Source of the DNA: CAVVEQ01 sp963747315
Lineage (GTDB): Bacteria > Chloroflexota > Anaerolineae > Anaerolineales > Anaerolineaceae
Reading direction: 5' to 3'
DNA: 64,000 nt
Assembly (NCBI GenBank): GCA_963747315.1
Contig: CAVVEQ010000013.1
Span: 992,001 to 1,056,000 of the forward strand
This document shows, one piece after another, positions 27,359 through 36,825 of this stretch (the first letter of the stretch is position 1; every line of letters starts with the position of its first letter). The position numbers and the translations under genes are program-made. Below the pieces are notes generated by a model. It ran no database searches. It was not told where the DNA came from and worked only from the letters and a program-made list of their open reading frames with translations.

Positions 27359-28750
27359 TTAAAAGATCGGGAACGCCTTGATCAATCCCAGTTGCCCGCC
27401 TAAAAGGAAGGAAGGAAATAGACCGATCAGAAGCAGAACACTTATACCGATGATCATCAAGACCCTGCCCAATCTCGGTTCGTTGGTGGGAGGAGAACTG
27501 CCGGGCGACCCGATGAACACCGCCAGGAAACGAAAGATCGCGACGAATAAACCCAGTATTCCAATAAAGATCCAGGGGAAAAAAGTATTGGATTGTTTGG
27601 AAACCTGGGTAAGCAGATTGAATTTGAGGCCAAACTCCGCCAGGAGTGGTAATCCTGCCAGGGAAAAGAATGCAGCAATGATCGCACCTGCTGTAAAAGG
27701 CAAACGCCGGAATAATCCCTGTAGATTCTTTTCGTCCAGGCTGCCCTCCATTCGCTTCACAATGGTTAATCCCAACGCGATCAGGCCAAGTGCCACCATC
27801 CTTGGAACAATGGATTGGGCGAAGAACTCCAGACCGCCTTCGGATTTCATTCCAATGGCAATCAAAAAGAATCCCGTCTCCATGATCACGGCATATCCTG
27901 CCAGCCTGGCAAGATTTTTCTGGAACGCTGCCCAAATTCCTCCGGTGAAGATCATGATCACACCGCAAAATTCCACAGCCTGGAAGAACAGGCTGGATTC
28001 GCGGATTATCGCCAGGCCGTCAATGAAATCGAGCAGGATGATCAGTATCATCACTGGCAAGGTTGAGAAAAGAAAACCTGCCGCGTAAGGGGGCGCTTCA
28101 TCCGCAACAAGCGGAATCCAGCTGTAGAAGGGGAAAACCGCCAGCAGGAAGGCAAAACCCAATCCCAGCAGGAAGGTCGCACTGAGCACCAGGTTAGGGT
28201 CACCCAAATTTGCCCCTGTCCCGCCCAGCGCCCACCCTGCCAGCAGGATAAATGGCATCCCCAGCGTTTGAAAAACCAGGTAGCGCTGGGAACCACTTCC
28301 CGCAGCGATCCCTGGGCGTACTATGAGGGGAATGCTGATCAGGATGGCGATCTCGATCAGCAATGCAGAAAAGAGGAAGGGATCCACAGCAATCGCAGCC
28401 ACCAGAAAGGCAGTCATCGCCATCCCTGCGCTGATAAATAAGGGTCGCGGTCGCGAGATCAGCGCACCGAAAAACCAGAAGCAAGCCATCCCATAAGTTA
28501 GAACGAGGATGGCAGAGTCGGCCGGCTCGATTATCAACTGCCTGCCGAGGATCGTCATAGTCGGATTTATCTGAACCGTCAGGTTCCCGAAACTGACCAC
28601 CTCGCCGATCGGTATCACCAATGCGAGAAACGCCAAACCCAGACAAATGAACGATCCGATATAAATCGAAAGTACCCGTCTCCGGCGAAAGAGCAGTAGA
28701 AAACCAGCGACAGCCAGGGGAAGGCCGATCCAGATGAGTGGTGCGTTCAT
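27359..28750 (-). CDS. NuoN/MrpD-like proton-conducting membrane transporter subunit
   Basis: 463 residues and about 13-14 membrane segments, matching the Complex I/Mrp antiporter fold. WIPLVADEAPPYAAGFLFS corresponds to the NuoN loop-TM7 region (WTPDVYEGAP), and FQKNLARLAGYAVIMETGF corresponds to the TM8 region. By eye, the TM7 lysine used for proton transfer in NuoN is not at its expected place. It is the last gene of a three-gene set and overlaps its neighbour by four bases. No quinone- or NADH-binding subunits are nearby, so the coupling partner is unknown. Confidence 0.78.
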   Translation of the reverse strand: MNAPLIWIGLPLAVAGFLLLFRRRRVLSIYIGSFICLGLAFLALVIPIGEVVSFGNLTVQINPTMTILGRQLIIEPADSAILVLTYGMACFWFFGALISRPRPLFISAGMAMTAFLVAAIAVDPFLFSALLIEIAILISIPLIVRPGIAAGSGSQRYLVFQTLGMPFILLAGWALGGTGANLGDPNLVLSATFLLGLGFAFLLAVFPFYSWIPLVADEAPPYAAGFLFSTLPVMILIILLDFIDGLAIIRESSLFFQAVEFCGVIMIFTGGIWAAFQKNLARLAGYAVIMETGFFLIAIGMKSEGGLEFFAQSIVPRMVALGLIALGLTIVKRMEGSLDEKNLQGLFRRLPFTAGAIIAAFFSLAGLPLLAEFGLKFNLLTQVSKQSNTFFPWIFIGILGLFVAIFRFLAVFIGSPGSSPPTNEPRLGRVLMIIGISVLLLIGLFPSFLLGGQLGLIKAFPIF

Positions 28751-29331
28751 TCGGTTGCTTCCAAGTAAGGCAGCGTGATCATATAAGCACCGATCGCAGC
28801 CAGCCCTATCGTGATCATGGCCAGTAAACCAGCCACCAGTACAGATTTTTCGAAAGCAGCATAGAAGACTTCAAAACCGGCCAGGACGGTTAATAATCCG
28901 ATGATCACCTTCACCGGGTTGGTAGTCATTCCCAGGTGGAGTAAGCCCATCCCGACCAGGATAAGAGCGCTCCAGGTCGCCTCGATGGGTAAAGAGCTGA
29001 TGATCGAGATATTCGGAGCGATCAGGAAAACCAACAGCCAGATGACCACTGCGGCGACGATCCGGAATATGGTCCCCTGGCGGTTGATGAATTGCCGGTC
29101 CGGCTCCACCGATGGCTGCGAAGCCATGAGGATAGCCATCGCCATCCATCCCGCGACCAATTCCACAGCCGAAAGGCCCAGTGACCAGTTGTTGATGAGC
29201 AGCAGGAATTGACCAAGGTACATGATCGCAAGAGCGATCATCAACCTGCGGATCCTGGTGCCAACCAGTAATTCCAGCGTGGAAAGCAGGATCAGGAACA
29301 GGGAAAAATACGGGATAAGGTCCCTGGTCAT
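28747..29331 (-). CDS. NuoK/HyfE-like membrane subunit
   Basis: 194 residues with six or so hydrophobic segments. The second half (IEATWSALILVGMGLLHLGM, then NPVKVIIGLLTVLAGFEVF) resembles NuoK/MrpC/HyfE small subunits of proton-translocating complexes, which are often found beside NuoN/NuoL-like proteins. Overlaps the genes on both sides by four bases, so the three products are probably one complex. Divergent enough that the family call rests partly on context. Confidence 0.62.
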   Translation of the reverse strand: MTRDLIPYFSLFLILLSTLELLVGTRIRRLMIALAIMYLGQFLLLINNWSLGLSAVELVAGWMAMAILMASQPSVEPDRQFINRQGTIFRIVAAVVIWLLVFLIAPNISIISSLPIEATWSALILVGMGLLHLGMTTNPVKVIIGLLTVLAGFEVFYAAFEKSVLVAGLLAMITIGLAAIGAYMITLPYLEATE

Positions 29332-30929
29332 GGATTCACCCCGAGCTGAAAATAAGAGATCAATAATGCGAGAAGCAGGATAGCCCAGAGGATACCGCCC
29401 TCCCCTTCCAAAACCCCGGAAATTAGGTTGAGCAGTCGTTGAACAAGGTTAAAAGCCACCCCATATATTTTCGATAACCAATTCAGACCAAAGACCATAT
29501 CCAACCGGGTCTCAGTGGTTGATTTTCCCGCCTCGATTATCCAATTCAATTTTTTCGTGATGGATGCTGGAAGGAGGCGTTGCTGCAAAAGGAAAATCAT
29601 GAGCGCAAGGATGAACACCGCCACCCCGAACCACCAATACTTAAAGGAAAAGCTCGCTGGCAGGGAGCGGATAAAGATTATCCATTGGGAAACGAAAAGT
29701 ATTCCCAGCCCGGAAGGGAAAACGATCTTAACCCAGCGGTCTACACCGGAAAAATCACCCTCCGGGATTTGGGCGAATTTTAAATAACCGGAGAACAGGA
29801 AGGCGGCTGCAATCATGAAAAGAGGAATGCTTATATATAAGGATCCCTCGATGATCCCTGTCCATGCAGACATGGATGGCGAACCAGGAATTCCCGATAT
29901 ACCAAAAAAAATAGCCATCAGCAATATGGATACCCATTTGTTTCGTGGCGAAGCCAGGAAAAGGCCTCCCCCACCAAGCAGGAGGATCATGCCCCAGGTG
30001 GTCGAAAGTTGTGCCTGACCGTGCAGTACACAGGATAAACCGAACACCGCTGTGGAGATCACCCAAAATGACCTGCCGTGCAGCTCGCTGGAAGCACTGA
30101 ACCATTTAAATGCAGCGTAAACCATATATAGAATCATGAAAGCCAGAAGCAGGGTAACCAGTAAGCTGGAGAATCCATACTCACCCTTCAATCTGCCCAG
30201 GAAAACAAGCGCGCTGGCCGGCGCGATAAGGTTGATCACATTCCCCGCACTGCGATTAATGGGAGGTTCCTGGGATATTTGCGGGTGAAGAGGAAAAACA
30301 CCCAGTCGCAGGATCACTGCCAGGCTGATCGCAGGAAAGAAAACCGGGGATAATTCCTTGAAAGTTGGTAACCGACCGTCCGTTCCAGCCAGAATAAAGA
30401 CACCTGCAAATATCAGCGTCCCCAAAACCCTCCATGTAAATGAGGCAAGGTTGGATGAGTCTATCCGACGATCTGAACGGATGAAAAGGATCAAGCCAAG
30501 TTCGGAAAAATCGAGCAGCGTCCAGGTAAGGATCAGGCTGACTGGGGATAGGGACGCGCATGCCAGCAACCCAATCGCGGAAAGGATCAGGGACCCTGCC
30601 CAAAGAAAGGATTCATTTCGGACATGGATACGGGCAGAGGAGGTGAACAGCATTGCTACGTTTAAAGCGACAATGGCGAACGCATATTGCCAGGCCACCC
30701 GGTCCAATCGAAAAATCACCGGAAGAGATCCGTTTTCATCCGGGATCCACCCACTGAGGTCGACCTCTGGAAAAAGCCGGGTGGGGCTGCCCGCCAGCAC
30801 AAGCCAGGCCAGCAAACTTACACCGACTGCGATCAACCAGGTGGACCCGATCCCCGGCCGCCTGCGGGCCAGGATCGCAATGGTCCCGGCAGCGATGATC
30901 ATTCCCAGAATGATTCCAAAAAGGAGCAT
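29328..30929 (-). CDS. NuoL/HyfB-like membrane transporter subunit, divergent
   Basis: 533 residues, about 14-15 membrane segments. The order of helices and stretches such as LILTWTLLDFSELGLIL, ILRLGVFPLHPQISQEPPIN and SGIPGSPSMSAWTGIIEG align loosely with the NuoL/HyfB fold, where FPLH.WLP and GxPPxxxF are usual. Conserved charged residues are sparse. First gene of the three-gene membrane set, with AAGGGTAAT before the ATG. It begins 9 bases from the dihydropyrimidinase stop, but the clusters seem functionally separate. Confidence 0.65.
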   Translation of the reverse strand: MLLFGIILGMIIAAGTIAILARRRPGIGSTWLIAVGVSLLAWLVLAGSPTRLFPEVDLSGWIPDENGSLPVIFRLDRVAWQYAFAIVALNVAMLFTSSARIHVRNESFLWAGSLILSAIGLLACASLSPVSLILTWTLLDFSELGLILFIRSDRRIDSSNLASFTWRVLGTLIFAGVFILAGTDGRLPTFKELSPVFFPAISLAVILRLGVFPLHPQISQEPPINRSAGNVINLIAPASALVFLGRLKGEYGFSSLLVTLLLAFMILYMVYAAFKWFSASSELHGRSFWVISTAVFGLSCVLHGQAQLSTTWGMILLLGGGGLFLASPRNKWVSILLMAIFFGISGIPGSPSMSAWTGIIEGSLYISIPLFMIAAAFLFSGYLKFAQIPEGDFSGVDRWVKIVFPSGLGILFVSQWIIFIRSLPASFSFKYWWFGVAVFILALMIFLLQQRLLPASITKKLNWIIEAGKSTTETRLDMVFGLNWLSKIYGVAFNLVQRLLNLISGVLEGEGGILWAILLLALLISYFQLGVNP

Positions 30930-30938
30930 ATTACCCTT

Positions 30939-32357
30939 CTAAAAAGCCGATTCGAATGGTTTACGTTTTATAAATCTGCCCATACCAGCCTTGCCTAACC
31001 ATAGGCCTGAATCAACGATCCTTTCTCCCCGAAGAAGAACGGTTTTCGGAAAACCGGTCAACTTCCAGCCTTCATAAAGATTGTAATCAGTCCGGTGTTG
31101 AGCAACCCTCACCCCATAATCAACCTGCTTGTTCGGATCCCAGAGCAGAATATCCGCATCCGCTCCAATTTCCAGGCATCCTTTTTGAGGATACATCCCG
31201 AAAATCTTAGCAGGCTGGGTTGACGTAAGCGCCACAAACCGGTTTGGCGTGATCCTACCGGAATTGACCGCTTCCGTCCAAAAAACCGGCAAGCGGTCTC
31301 CAACCCCTGGAAGTCCATTGGGAATTTTCGTGAAGTCACCCTTGCCAAGTTCCTTCCCGGGAATGGAGATGGATTTTCCTTCGTATTGGATCGCTTCGGT
31401 TCCATTGAAAAAGAACGGGCAATGGTCGGTGGCCACGGTTTGGATGATGCCCTCCTGGATTCCCTCCCACAACCGGGTGTTATCTGTTGCAGTTCGTACC
31501 GGCGGAGAACAAATCCACTTCGCGCCATCCACTCCCTTCAGCTTCTCATCTGTGAACACTAGATATTGCGGGCAGGTCTCTCCCATTATCGGCAGGCTGT
31601 GGTCGCGGGCATATTCCAGCTGATCCACTTCACCGGCTGCATTCATGTGCACGATATACAGCGGGCAGCCCGCCTGTGCCGCCAGCGCCGCGCCCCGCAG
31701 AACGGATTCAACCGCACCCCAGGCTGGTCGGGTACGGGCGTGCCACTCGGGTGAAACATGTTTATCGCGGAGCGCTTCCGAGACCAGGATGTCAATAACA
31801 TCTCCGTTCTCTGCATGCAATAGGGTTAATATGCCGTGATCACGGGCAATGCGCATGACCTCAAATATCTCACCATCCTGCAGGCGGAGACGGCCGTTAT
31901 AGGCTGTGAATACTTTGATACTGGAGATGCCATCATGAATGAGCCAGGGAATCTCTTTCTTCACCTGGTCATCCAGGCGGGTGATGTTCATGTGAAAGCC
32001 ATAATCCACCGCAGCCTTAGGTTCGGCTTTTGCGAGCCATTTCTCAAAATTCACCCGTAATGGGGAATCATCCTGGGGGATGAAATCAATAACTGTGGTG
32101 GTTCCGCCGAAAGCGGCTGCCTTCATGCCAGTGTAGTGATCATCCGAGGAGACCGTCCCGAACATGGGCAAATCCAGGTGTACGTGCACATCCACACCGC
32201 CCGGCATCACCAGCAATCCGAAAGCATCGATCACCTCAGCCTCATTAGCAGGCAGATTTTGTCCCACAGCAGAGATCTTCTCCCCTTCCACCAGGATATC
32301 ACCTTGAAAGGAGTCCTTATCCGTAACCAGGGTTCCATTTTTGATTAATAGGGACAT
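30939..32357 (-). CDS. hydA: Dihydropyrimidinase/D-hydantoinase-family amidohydrolase
   Basis: 472 residues. Metal ligands are visible in DVHVHLD, the carboxylated lysine in SSIKVFTAYNGR, His in LLHAENG and IVHMN, and the catalytic Asp in ATDHCPF. GGTTTVIDFIPQ is the dihydropyrimidinase signature. These enzymes open cyclic ureides such as dihydropyrimidines and hydantoins to carbamoyl amino acids. In this cluster it would produce ureido acids for the carbamoyltransferases. Similar genes (hyuA) sit with xanthine dehydrogenase and ygeW homologues in enterobacteria. AAGAGG precedes the ATG. Last catabolic gene of the minus-strand cluster. Confidence 0.93.
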   Translation of the reverse strand: MSLLIKNGTLVTDKDSFQGDILVEGEKISAVGQNLPANEAEVIDAFGLLVMPGGVDVHVHLDLPMFGTVSSDDHYTGMKAAAFGGTTTVIDFIPQDDSPLRVNFEKWLAKAEPKAAVDYGFHMNITRLDDQVKKEIPWLIHDGISSIKVFTAYNGRLRLQDGEIFEVMRIARDHGILTLLHAENGDVIDILVSEALRDKHVSPEWHARTRPAWGAVESVLRGAALAAQAGCPLYIVHMNAAGEVDQLEYARDHSLPIMGETCPQYLVFTDEKLKGVDGAKWICSPPVRTATDNTRLWEGIQEGIIQTVATDHCPFFFNGTEAIQYEGKSISIPGKELGKGDFTKIPNGLPGVGDRLPVFWTEAVNSGRITPNRFVALTSTQPAKIFGMYPQKGCLEIGADADILLWDPNKQVDYGVRVAQHRTDYNLYEGWKLTGFPKTVLLRGERIVDSGLWLGKAGMGRFIKRKPFESAF

Positions 32358-32388
32358 TCAACCTCTTTTTTATCTTTTTTCAACATTC

Positions 32389-32952
32389 TTATAAACCACC
32401 CCCTTGCTCCAATCCGGCTAATAACGCCAGAATAACGGGGTCAAGCTCCATTTGAGCTGGTGGATTCACCCTGTAGAGATCTGAAATCGCAGCCCGGTCA
32501 CGCAGTGCATGCCATAGCAGGTCGCGTTCGGAATCGCGTGTAACCAGGTCCCGCAGCGTCTCAGCATTTCTTATCCTTTGGCCGGTCGTGTATAAAAACG
32601 TCACCCGTTTCCACGATCCAGCTTGGATCTTTTGCGGCAGGGAGAAAAGCGGACCGAGAGACAACTTGTAATACTCTTCATTGCTATGCGGGTGATCCGG
32701 TTCATCTCGAAATAATTGTCCCCGGGTAGTCAATTCATGTCCGCGCACCTGCGCCGCGGATTCAACCATCCAGCGGTGTCCCTCTCCAAATGCGCCGGTC
32801 TGGTAGAAAGCAATGTAATCTGTTTCGATGACCTTCGGGGCGCTTCTGAGCGGAATCCTGTACCAGCCAAGCATTCTGGCAATCTCAAGGTCACGGGTGG
32901 CAGGCAGGATCGCCAAAAGAAAAAGGTCCGTGTCGTCAAAAGTTGGGTTCAT
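32389..32952 (-). CDS. Unknown protein in the nucleobase cluster
   Basis: About 187 residues from the ATG at 32952. A TTG-started version to 33030 would run through a 28-bp palindrome and is less likely. Contains LFLLAILPATRDLEIARMLGW, AFGEGHRWMVESAAQVRG, a His/Asp-rich stretch DEPDHPHSNEEYYKL and WKRVTFLYTTGQRI. It looks cytoplasmic, with no signal or membrane segment. I do not recognise the family, and no clear catalytic motif can be named. Sits between dihydropyrimidinase and a PLP enzyme. Confidence 0.6.
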   Translation of the reverse strand: MNPTFDDTDLFLLAILPATRDLEIARMLGWYRIPLRSAPKVIETDYIAFYQTGAFGEGHRWMVESAAQVRGHELTTRGQLFRDEPDHPHSNEEYYKLSLGPLFSLPQKIQAGSWKRVTFLYTTGQRIRNAETLRDLVTRDSERDLLWHALRDRAAISDLYRVNPPAQMELDPVILALLAGLEQGGGL

Positions 32953-32992
32953 GGAATAATTGAGTAGGACAGGTTTTATTTTAACCTTAAAT

Positions 32993-33020
32993 GACAGACG
33001 GGCAGCGCTGCCCGTCTGTC
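32993..33020. repeat. 28-bp perfect palindrome between minus-strand genes
   Basis: GACAGACGGGCAGC (32993-33006) is followed directly by its reverse complement (33007-33020). It lies 17 bases past the stop of the PLP enzyme gene. As RNA it would fold to a very stable stem, but no strong T run follows on the minus strand. It may be a 3' mRNA stabiliser or partial terminator. Confidence 0.7.
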
Positions 33021-33036
33021 TGTAAGTCAAAAGGTT

Positions 33037-34516
33037 TTATAGTGATTTCAATACACCGGATCGTTCATTGAATTCATTGATCAATTCATTAAAGACTGGT
33101 ATCTGGCTCTGCAGATCGGTCCAGTAATTCGGATCGTACCATTGGTCGTTCAGTTCCTCATAGGTCTTGCCCTGTTGCTCAACCCAGGTGTAATACTTCA
33201 AATTGTGTACTCTTCGGCGATCTTCGTAGGTAAGTTCCTGCAGGTTATCCGATGTAACGCCATGCAGGTAGCGGGCAAATGTTTCTGCTGCGCAATACTC
33301 ATCGAATTCACCAAATTTCTCCCGGTATTCTGTGATCCGGCTTCCGTAGAGTTCCATGGAATCGGTGAGAATTGTCAGCACCACATCATTCTCGCCCAAT
33401 TCGTAATACTTGGCGAATTTTATGGCAGAAAGAGTGTTTGCAATTCCCGAGAAACCGAGCAGGTTAAGACTCTGGATGGTCTCCGCGGGTACGCCCTTCT
33501 TTGGCCAGGTATTTTTGCCCTGCCGGTTCGTTGAATAGACCGCATAATGTTGACCACGGCGTTATCATCGATCGCGACGACCAGGTCGGTATTCTTTATA
33601 TTGTGGATCCAGGGCACGTGCTTATCGCCAATGCCTTCAATCCGGTGCGAACCGAACCCGTTTTCCAGCAGGGTCGGGCATTGCAGCGCTTCGCTGGCGA
33701 TGATCTTGCTGGTGGGGAATGACCTGTTTCATATAATCCCCGCAGCCAATGGTGCCAGCCGAACCGGTGGTCAGGGCAACTCCGCGGTACTCGCCATTCT
33801 TACCCAGCACCTTCTTGAGCACATCCTCCATGGCATGCCCGGTAACCTCGTAGTGCCAGAGGTAATTGCCAAATTCCTCGAACTGGTTGAAGATCATCAG
33901 ATCCTGACCGGATTTTCGCAGCTCCCAGCATTTATCGAAGATCTCTTTCACGTTGGATTCACTTCCGGGGGTGGCAATCACTTCGGAGGAGATCTTCTTC
34001 AGCCACTCAAAGCGTTCCTTGCTCATCCCTTCCGGCAAAATGGCGATCGAATCACAGGCGAGCAGGGCGGAATCATATGCCCCGCCGCGGCAGTAGTTAC
34101 CCGTGGACGGCCAGACAGCTTTCTGGGTGGTCGGGTCAAACTGCCCGGTCACCAGGCGGGGAACCAGGCAGCCAAACGCAGCACCAACTTTGTGCGCACC
34201 GGTGGGGAACCATTTTCCCACCAGGGCGATCACCCGCGCTTTTGTACCGGTCAGGCTGCTGGGAAATTCAAGGTAATTCACATTCCCATACCCGCCGCCT
34301 TTTGCCACCGGTTCATTCTTCCAGCTGATCCTGAAAAGGTTGCGCGGATTCAGATCCCAAAGCCCGATGGAGCGCAGGTCCTCTTTGACCTTGGCGGGGA
34401 TCAAGTTCCGGATTTTTCATCTGTTCAAAGGTCGGGATTACGATATTGCGTTCCCGTACTCGCTTCAATGAATTTTCCAAACGTTCTGGATGCATTGTCA
34501 GATCAATTTTGGTCAT
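33037..34516 (-). pseudogene. Fold-type II PLP-dependent enzyme, three frameshifts
   Basis: The joined product is about 490 residues. Frame 1 begins MTKIDLTMHPERLENSL and runs to FEQMKNPEL (about 34395). Frame 2 has KWFPTGAHKVGAAFG (candidate PLP lysine), WPSTGNYCRGGAYDSALLA and TTGSAGTIGCGDYMKQV. Frame 3 (about 33725-33545) has FPTSKIIASEALQCPTLLEN and NTDLVVAIDD. The last frame has SLNLLGFSGIANTLSAIKF and continues to GVLKSL. It resembles cysteine synthase/tryptophan synthase beta-like lyases, but not closely diaminopropionate ammonia-lyase. Likely processes an amino acid released by the nucleobase pathway. Its start overlaps the glycosyltransferase stop. All motifs survive, so indel errors are likely. 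Confidence 0.75.
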
Positions 34517-34521
34517 ACTCT

Positions 34522-35491
34522 TCATCTCCTGTTTAAATTATTTTCAACGTCATCAGGCGCTTCGCTTACGATATAGAGCGGTCGACCTTTGACTTCGTCA
34601 TATATCCTGCCAATATATTCCCCCAAAATTCCAATACATATAAGCTGCACTCCACCCAAGGAACAATACCGCCATTAGTGTGGATGCCTGGCCTAAAAAG
34701 GCCGAATTACCTGCGAACCTTGCAACCAGTACAAACGGGATCGCTACAATAGCGATTCCGGCTGCAATAAACCCGACATACATGGCCAGTTGAAGCGGAA
34801 AATAGGAGAAACTGGTGATCGCATTCAACGCAAGCTTGACCATTTTCCGGAACGGGTATTTAGTTTCACCGGAATACCGGGCTGCCCTTTTATACCCCAC
34901 CCCCACCTGCCGGAACCCAACCCAGGAGGACATCCCGCGCAGGAAGCGATGCCGTTCACCCATTTTCTTCAACGCGTCCACAACTTTTCGATCCATCAGG
35001 CGGAAATCGCCGGTATCCAGCGGGATCTTGATATCTGTAATTCGGTAGATCAACCGGTAAAATGCCGAGGCCGTGGTGCGTTTGAACCAGGACTCCCCTT
35101 CCCTCTCCGTGCGGACGGCATAAACCACCTGGTAGCCTTCCTTCCATTTTTTAATCAGGTCCAGAATGACCTCTGGCGGATCCTGAAGGTCAGCATCAAT
35201 GATGATCACGGCATCTCCCCGGCTGTAATCCAGACCGGCAGAGACCGCTATCTGGTGACCGAAGTTACGGGAAAATATCACCGGTTTGACCCTGGCATCT
35301 TTTGCCGCCAGTTCGCGAATCATCTCTGTTGAGCCGTCAATCGAGCCATCATCCACCAGGAGAAGTTCCCAGGGCTCTTTCGCGGAGTCCATCACTCGTT
35401 TAATTTGCGCGTAAAGCTCACTGATGCAGCCGGTTTCATTAAAAACCGGGGCGATGATGGAATACTTTGGTTTTTGAATTTTTACGGGCAT
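34522..35491 (-). CDS. Family 2 glycosyltransferase (polyprenyl-phosphate type), 3' frameshift
   Basis: The main frame stops at 34598 after 297 residues. GT-A motifs are clear: LVDDGSIDGS, the metal-binding DADLQDPPE, and HRFLRGMSSWVGFR. Two C-terminal membrane segments follow (LAMYVGFIAAGIAIVAIPFV and the LMAVLFLG region). Dropping one G in CTTGGGTGG (about 34665) continues the protein as GVQLICIGILGEYIGRIYDE and KGRPLYIV, the normal ending of GtrB/DPM1-like enzymes, to a stop at 34522. It transfers a sugar from a nucleotide donor to a lipid carrier. It seems foreign to the catabolic cluster, though its stop overlaps the next gene. Confidence 0.85.
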
Positions 35492-35493
35492 GC

Positions 35494-36741
35494 CTATTTT
35501 CCCAGGTGTTTCTTTAAGGCTGTCATGCTCGGTTCTATGATCGGTGCTTCCTTCACGGCCTGCATCGCGGAGCGGATATCCTTGAGCCCGCTGCCGGTGT
35601 TAATGACCACAACCGGGTCATCCGTCTGGATGATCCCTTCCTTCACCGCTTTCTGCAAGCCAGCGTACGCCGTGGAACCGGCAGGTTCGGCGAAGATCCC
35701 AACCTTGCCCAACTCCGCGATTGCGCGGATGATGGCTTCATCCTCAACCAGGATGTAAGCTCCTCCGGTATCCCTTGCGGCTCGTACTGCGCGAACCCCA
35801 TCCCGGGGAAGGTCCACCGAGATGCTATCGGCGATCGTTGTTGCCTGTACCGGTGTGATTTTCTCGGTACCAGCAAAGTACGCATTGGCAACCGCGGCAG
35901 ATTTATCGGATTGCACCCCAAAAATGCGGGGCATCTGTTCCAGCCAACCCAATTCCAGCAGATCCTTGAAACCCTTGTGGATGCCGGAAATGATGTTGCC
36001 GTCTCCAACCGAGACGAATACGCATAGCGGTTTTTTCAGATGCGGATTTGGCAACAGGATCGTTTCCCAGATCTCCAGTGCGGCGGTTTTCTTGCCCTCC
36101 GCGGTGAAGGGGTTGTATCCAGTGTTGCGGCAGTACCAGCCGAATTCATTGGCCGCCTCGATGGTGAGATCAAAAGCGGAGTCGTAGTTGCCATCCACTA
36201 GGATCACCTGAGCGCCATAGACCAGGAGCTGAGCCACTTTGGCTGGCGGTGCAGTTCTTGGGGCGAAGATCACCGCTTTCTGGTTCATCGCCGCAGCCAT
36301 GCCTGCCAGGGCAGCGCCGGCGTTGCCTGTGGAAGCAGTGACCACTACTTTTGCGCCGATCTCCATCGCCCTGGCCACGACCACCGAGCTAGCCCGGTCT
36401 TTAAAGGAGGCGGTTGGATTACGACCTTCGTCCTTGATCCACAGCTCTTCCAGCCCAAGGGCATCTGCGAGCACACCCGGCTTAAAGAGTGGCGTCCAGC
36501 CGGCAGCACCCATGGGAGTACCTTCAGCCTGGGGATCCCTCACAGGTAAAAGAGGCAAATATCTCCACAAAGAGGGTTGCGAAACCGAAGTTATATCTTC
36601 GACTTTGAATTTTTGGCGAATTTGGTTGTAATCCAGGATAACATCCAGGTTACCCCCGTCCTTCGGGCAGGTGTACATGGATTGAACCGGGAGGTATTCC
36701 ATCCCGCAGATCGAACATCGATAACCGTGAAAATCTGTCAT
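35494..36741 (-). CDS. thrC: Threonine synthase-like PLP enzyme
   Basis: 415 residues. An N-terminal zinc ribbon (C9, C12, C25) precedes a fold-type II PLP domain with the Schiff-base lysine in NPTASFKDRA, the phosphate loop in SVGDGNIISG and STGNAGAALAGMAAA. Threonine synthase converts phosphohomoserine to threonine. In this cluster a related elimination on a serine- or threonine-like phosphate ester or diamine is also possible. Two bases before the glycosyltransferase start, so cotranscribed. The name rests on overall similarity. Confidence 0.85.
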   Translation of the reverse strand: MTDFHGYRCSICGMEYLPVQSMYTCPKDGGNLDVILDYNQIRQKFKVEDITSVSQPSLWRYLPLLPVRDPQAEGTPMGAAGWTPLFKPGVLADALGLEELWIKDEGRNPTASFKDRASSVVVARAMEIGAKVVVTASTGNAGAALAGMAAAMNQKAVIFAPRTAPPAKVAQLLVYGAQVILVDGNYDSAFDLTIEAANEFGWYCRNTGYNPFTAEGKKTAALEIWETILLPNPHLKKPLCVFVSVGDGNIISGIHKGFKDLLELGWLEQMPRIFGVQSDKSAAVANAYFAGTEKITPVQATTIADSISVDLPRDGVRAVRAARDTGGAYILVEDEAIIRAIAELGKVGIFAEPAGSTAYAGLQKAVKEGIIQTDDPVVVINTGSGLKDIRSAMQAVKEAPIIEPSMTALKKHLGK

Positions 36742-36825
36742 TTTTTCTCTCTTATTCCTTTTCAGCCTGCACTATTTTTTATTTTAACCTATCTGCTTGT
36801 TTCCCATCACATCATTCCACCCGGT

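Noticed and set aside
33037..34516. Assignment as diaminopropionate ammonia-lyase (ygeX)
   Set aside because: The KWFPTGAHKVGAAFG and STGNYCRGG patterns differ from the lyase motifs I know, so only fold-type II PLP enzyme is claimed.
33547..34536. Plus-strand open frame opposite the PLP enzyme
   Set aside because: Antisense shadow. The minus strand has conserved enzyme motifs over the same stretch.
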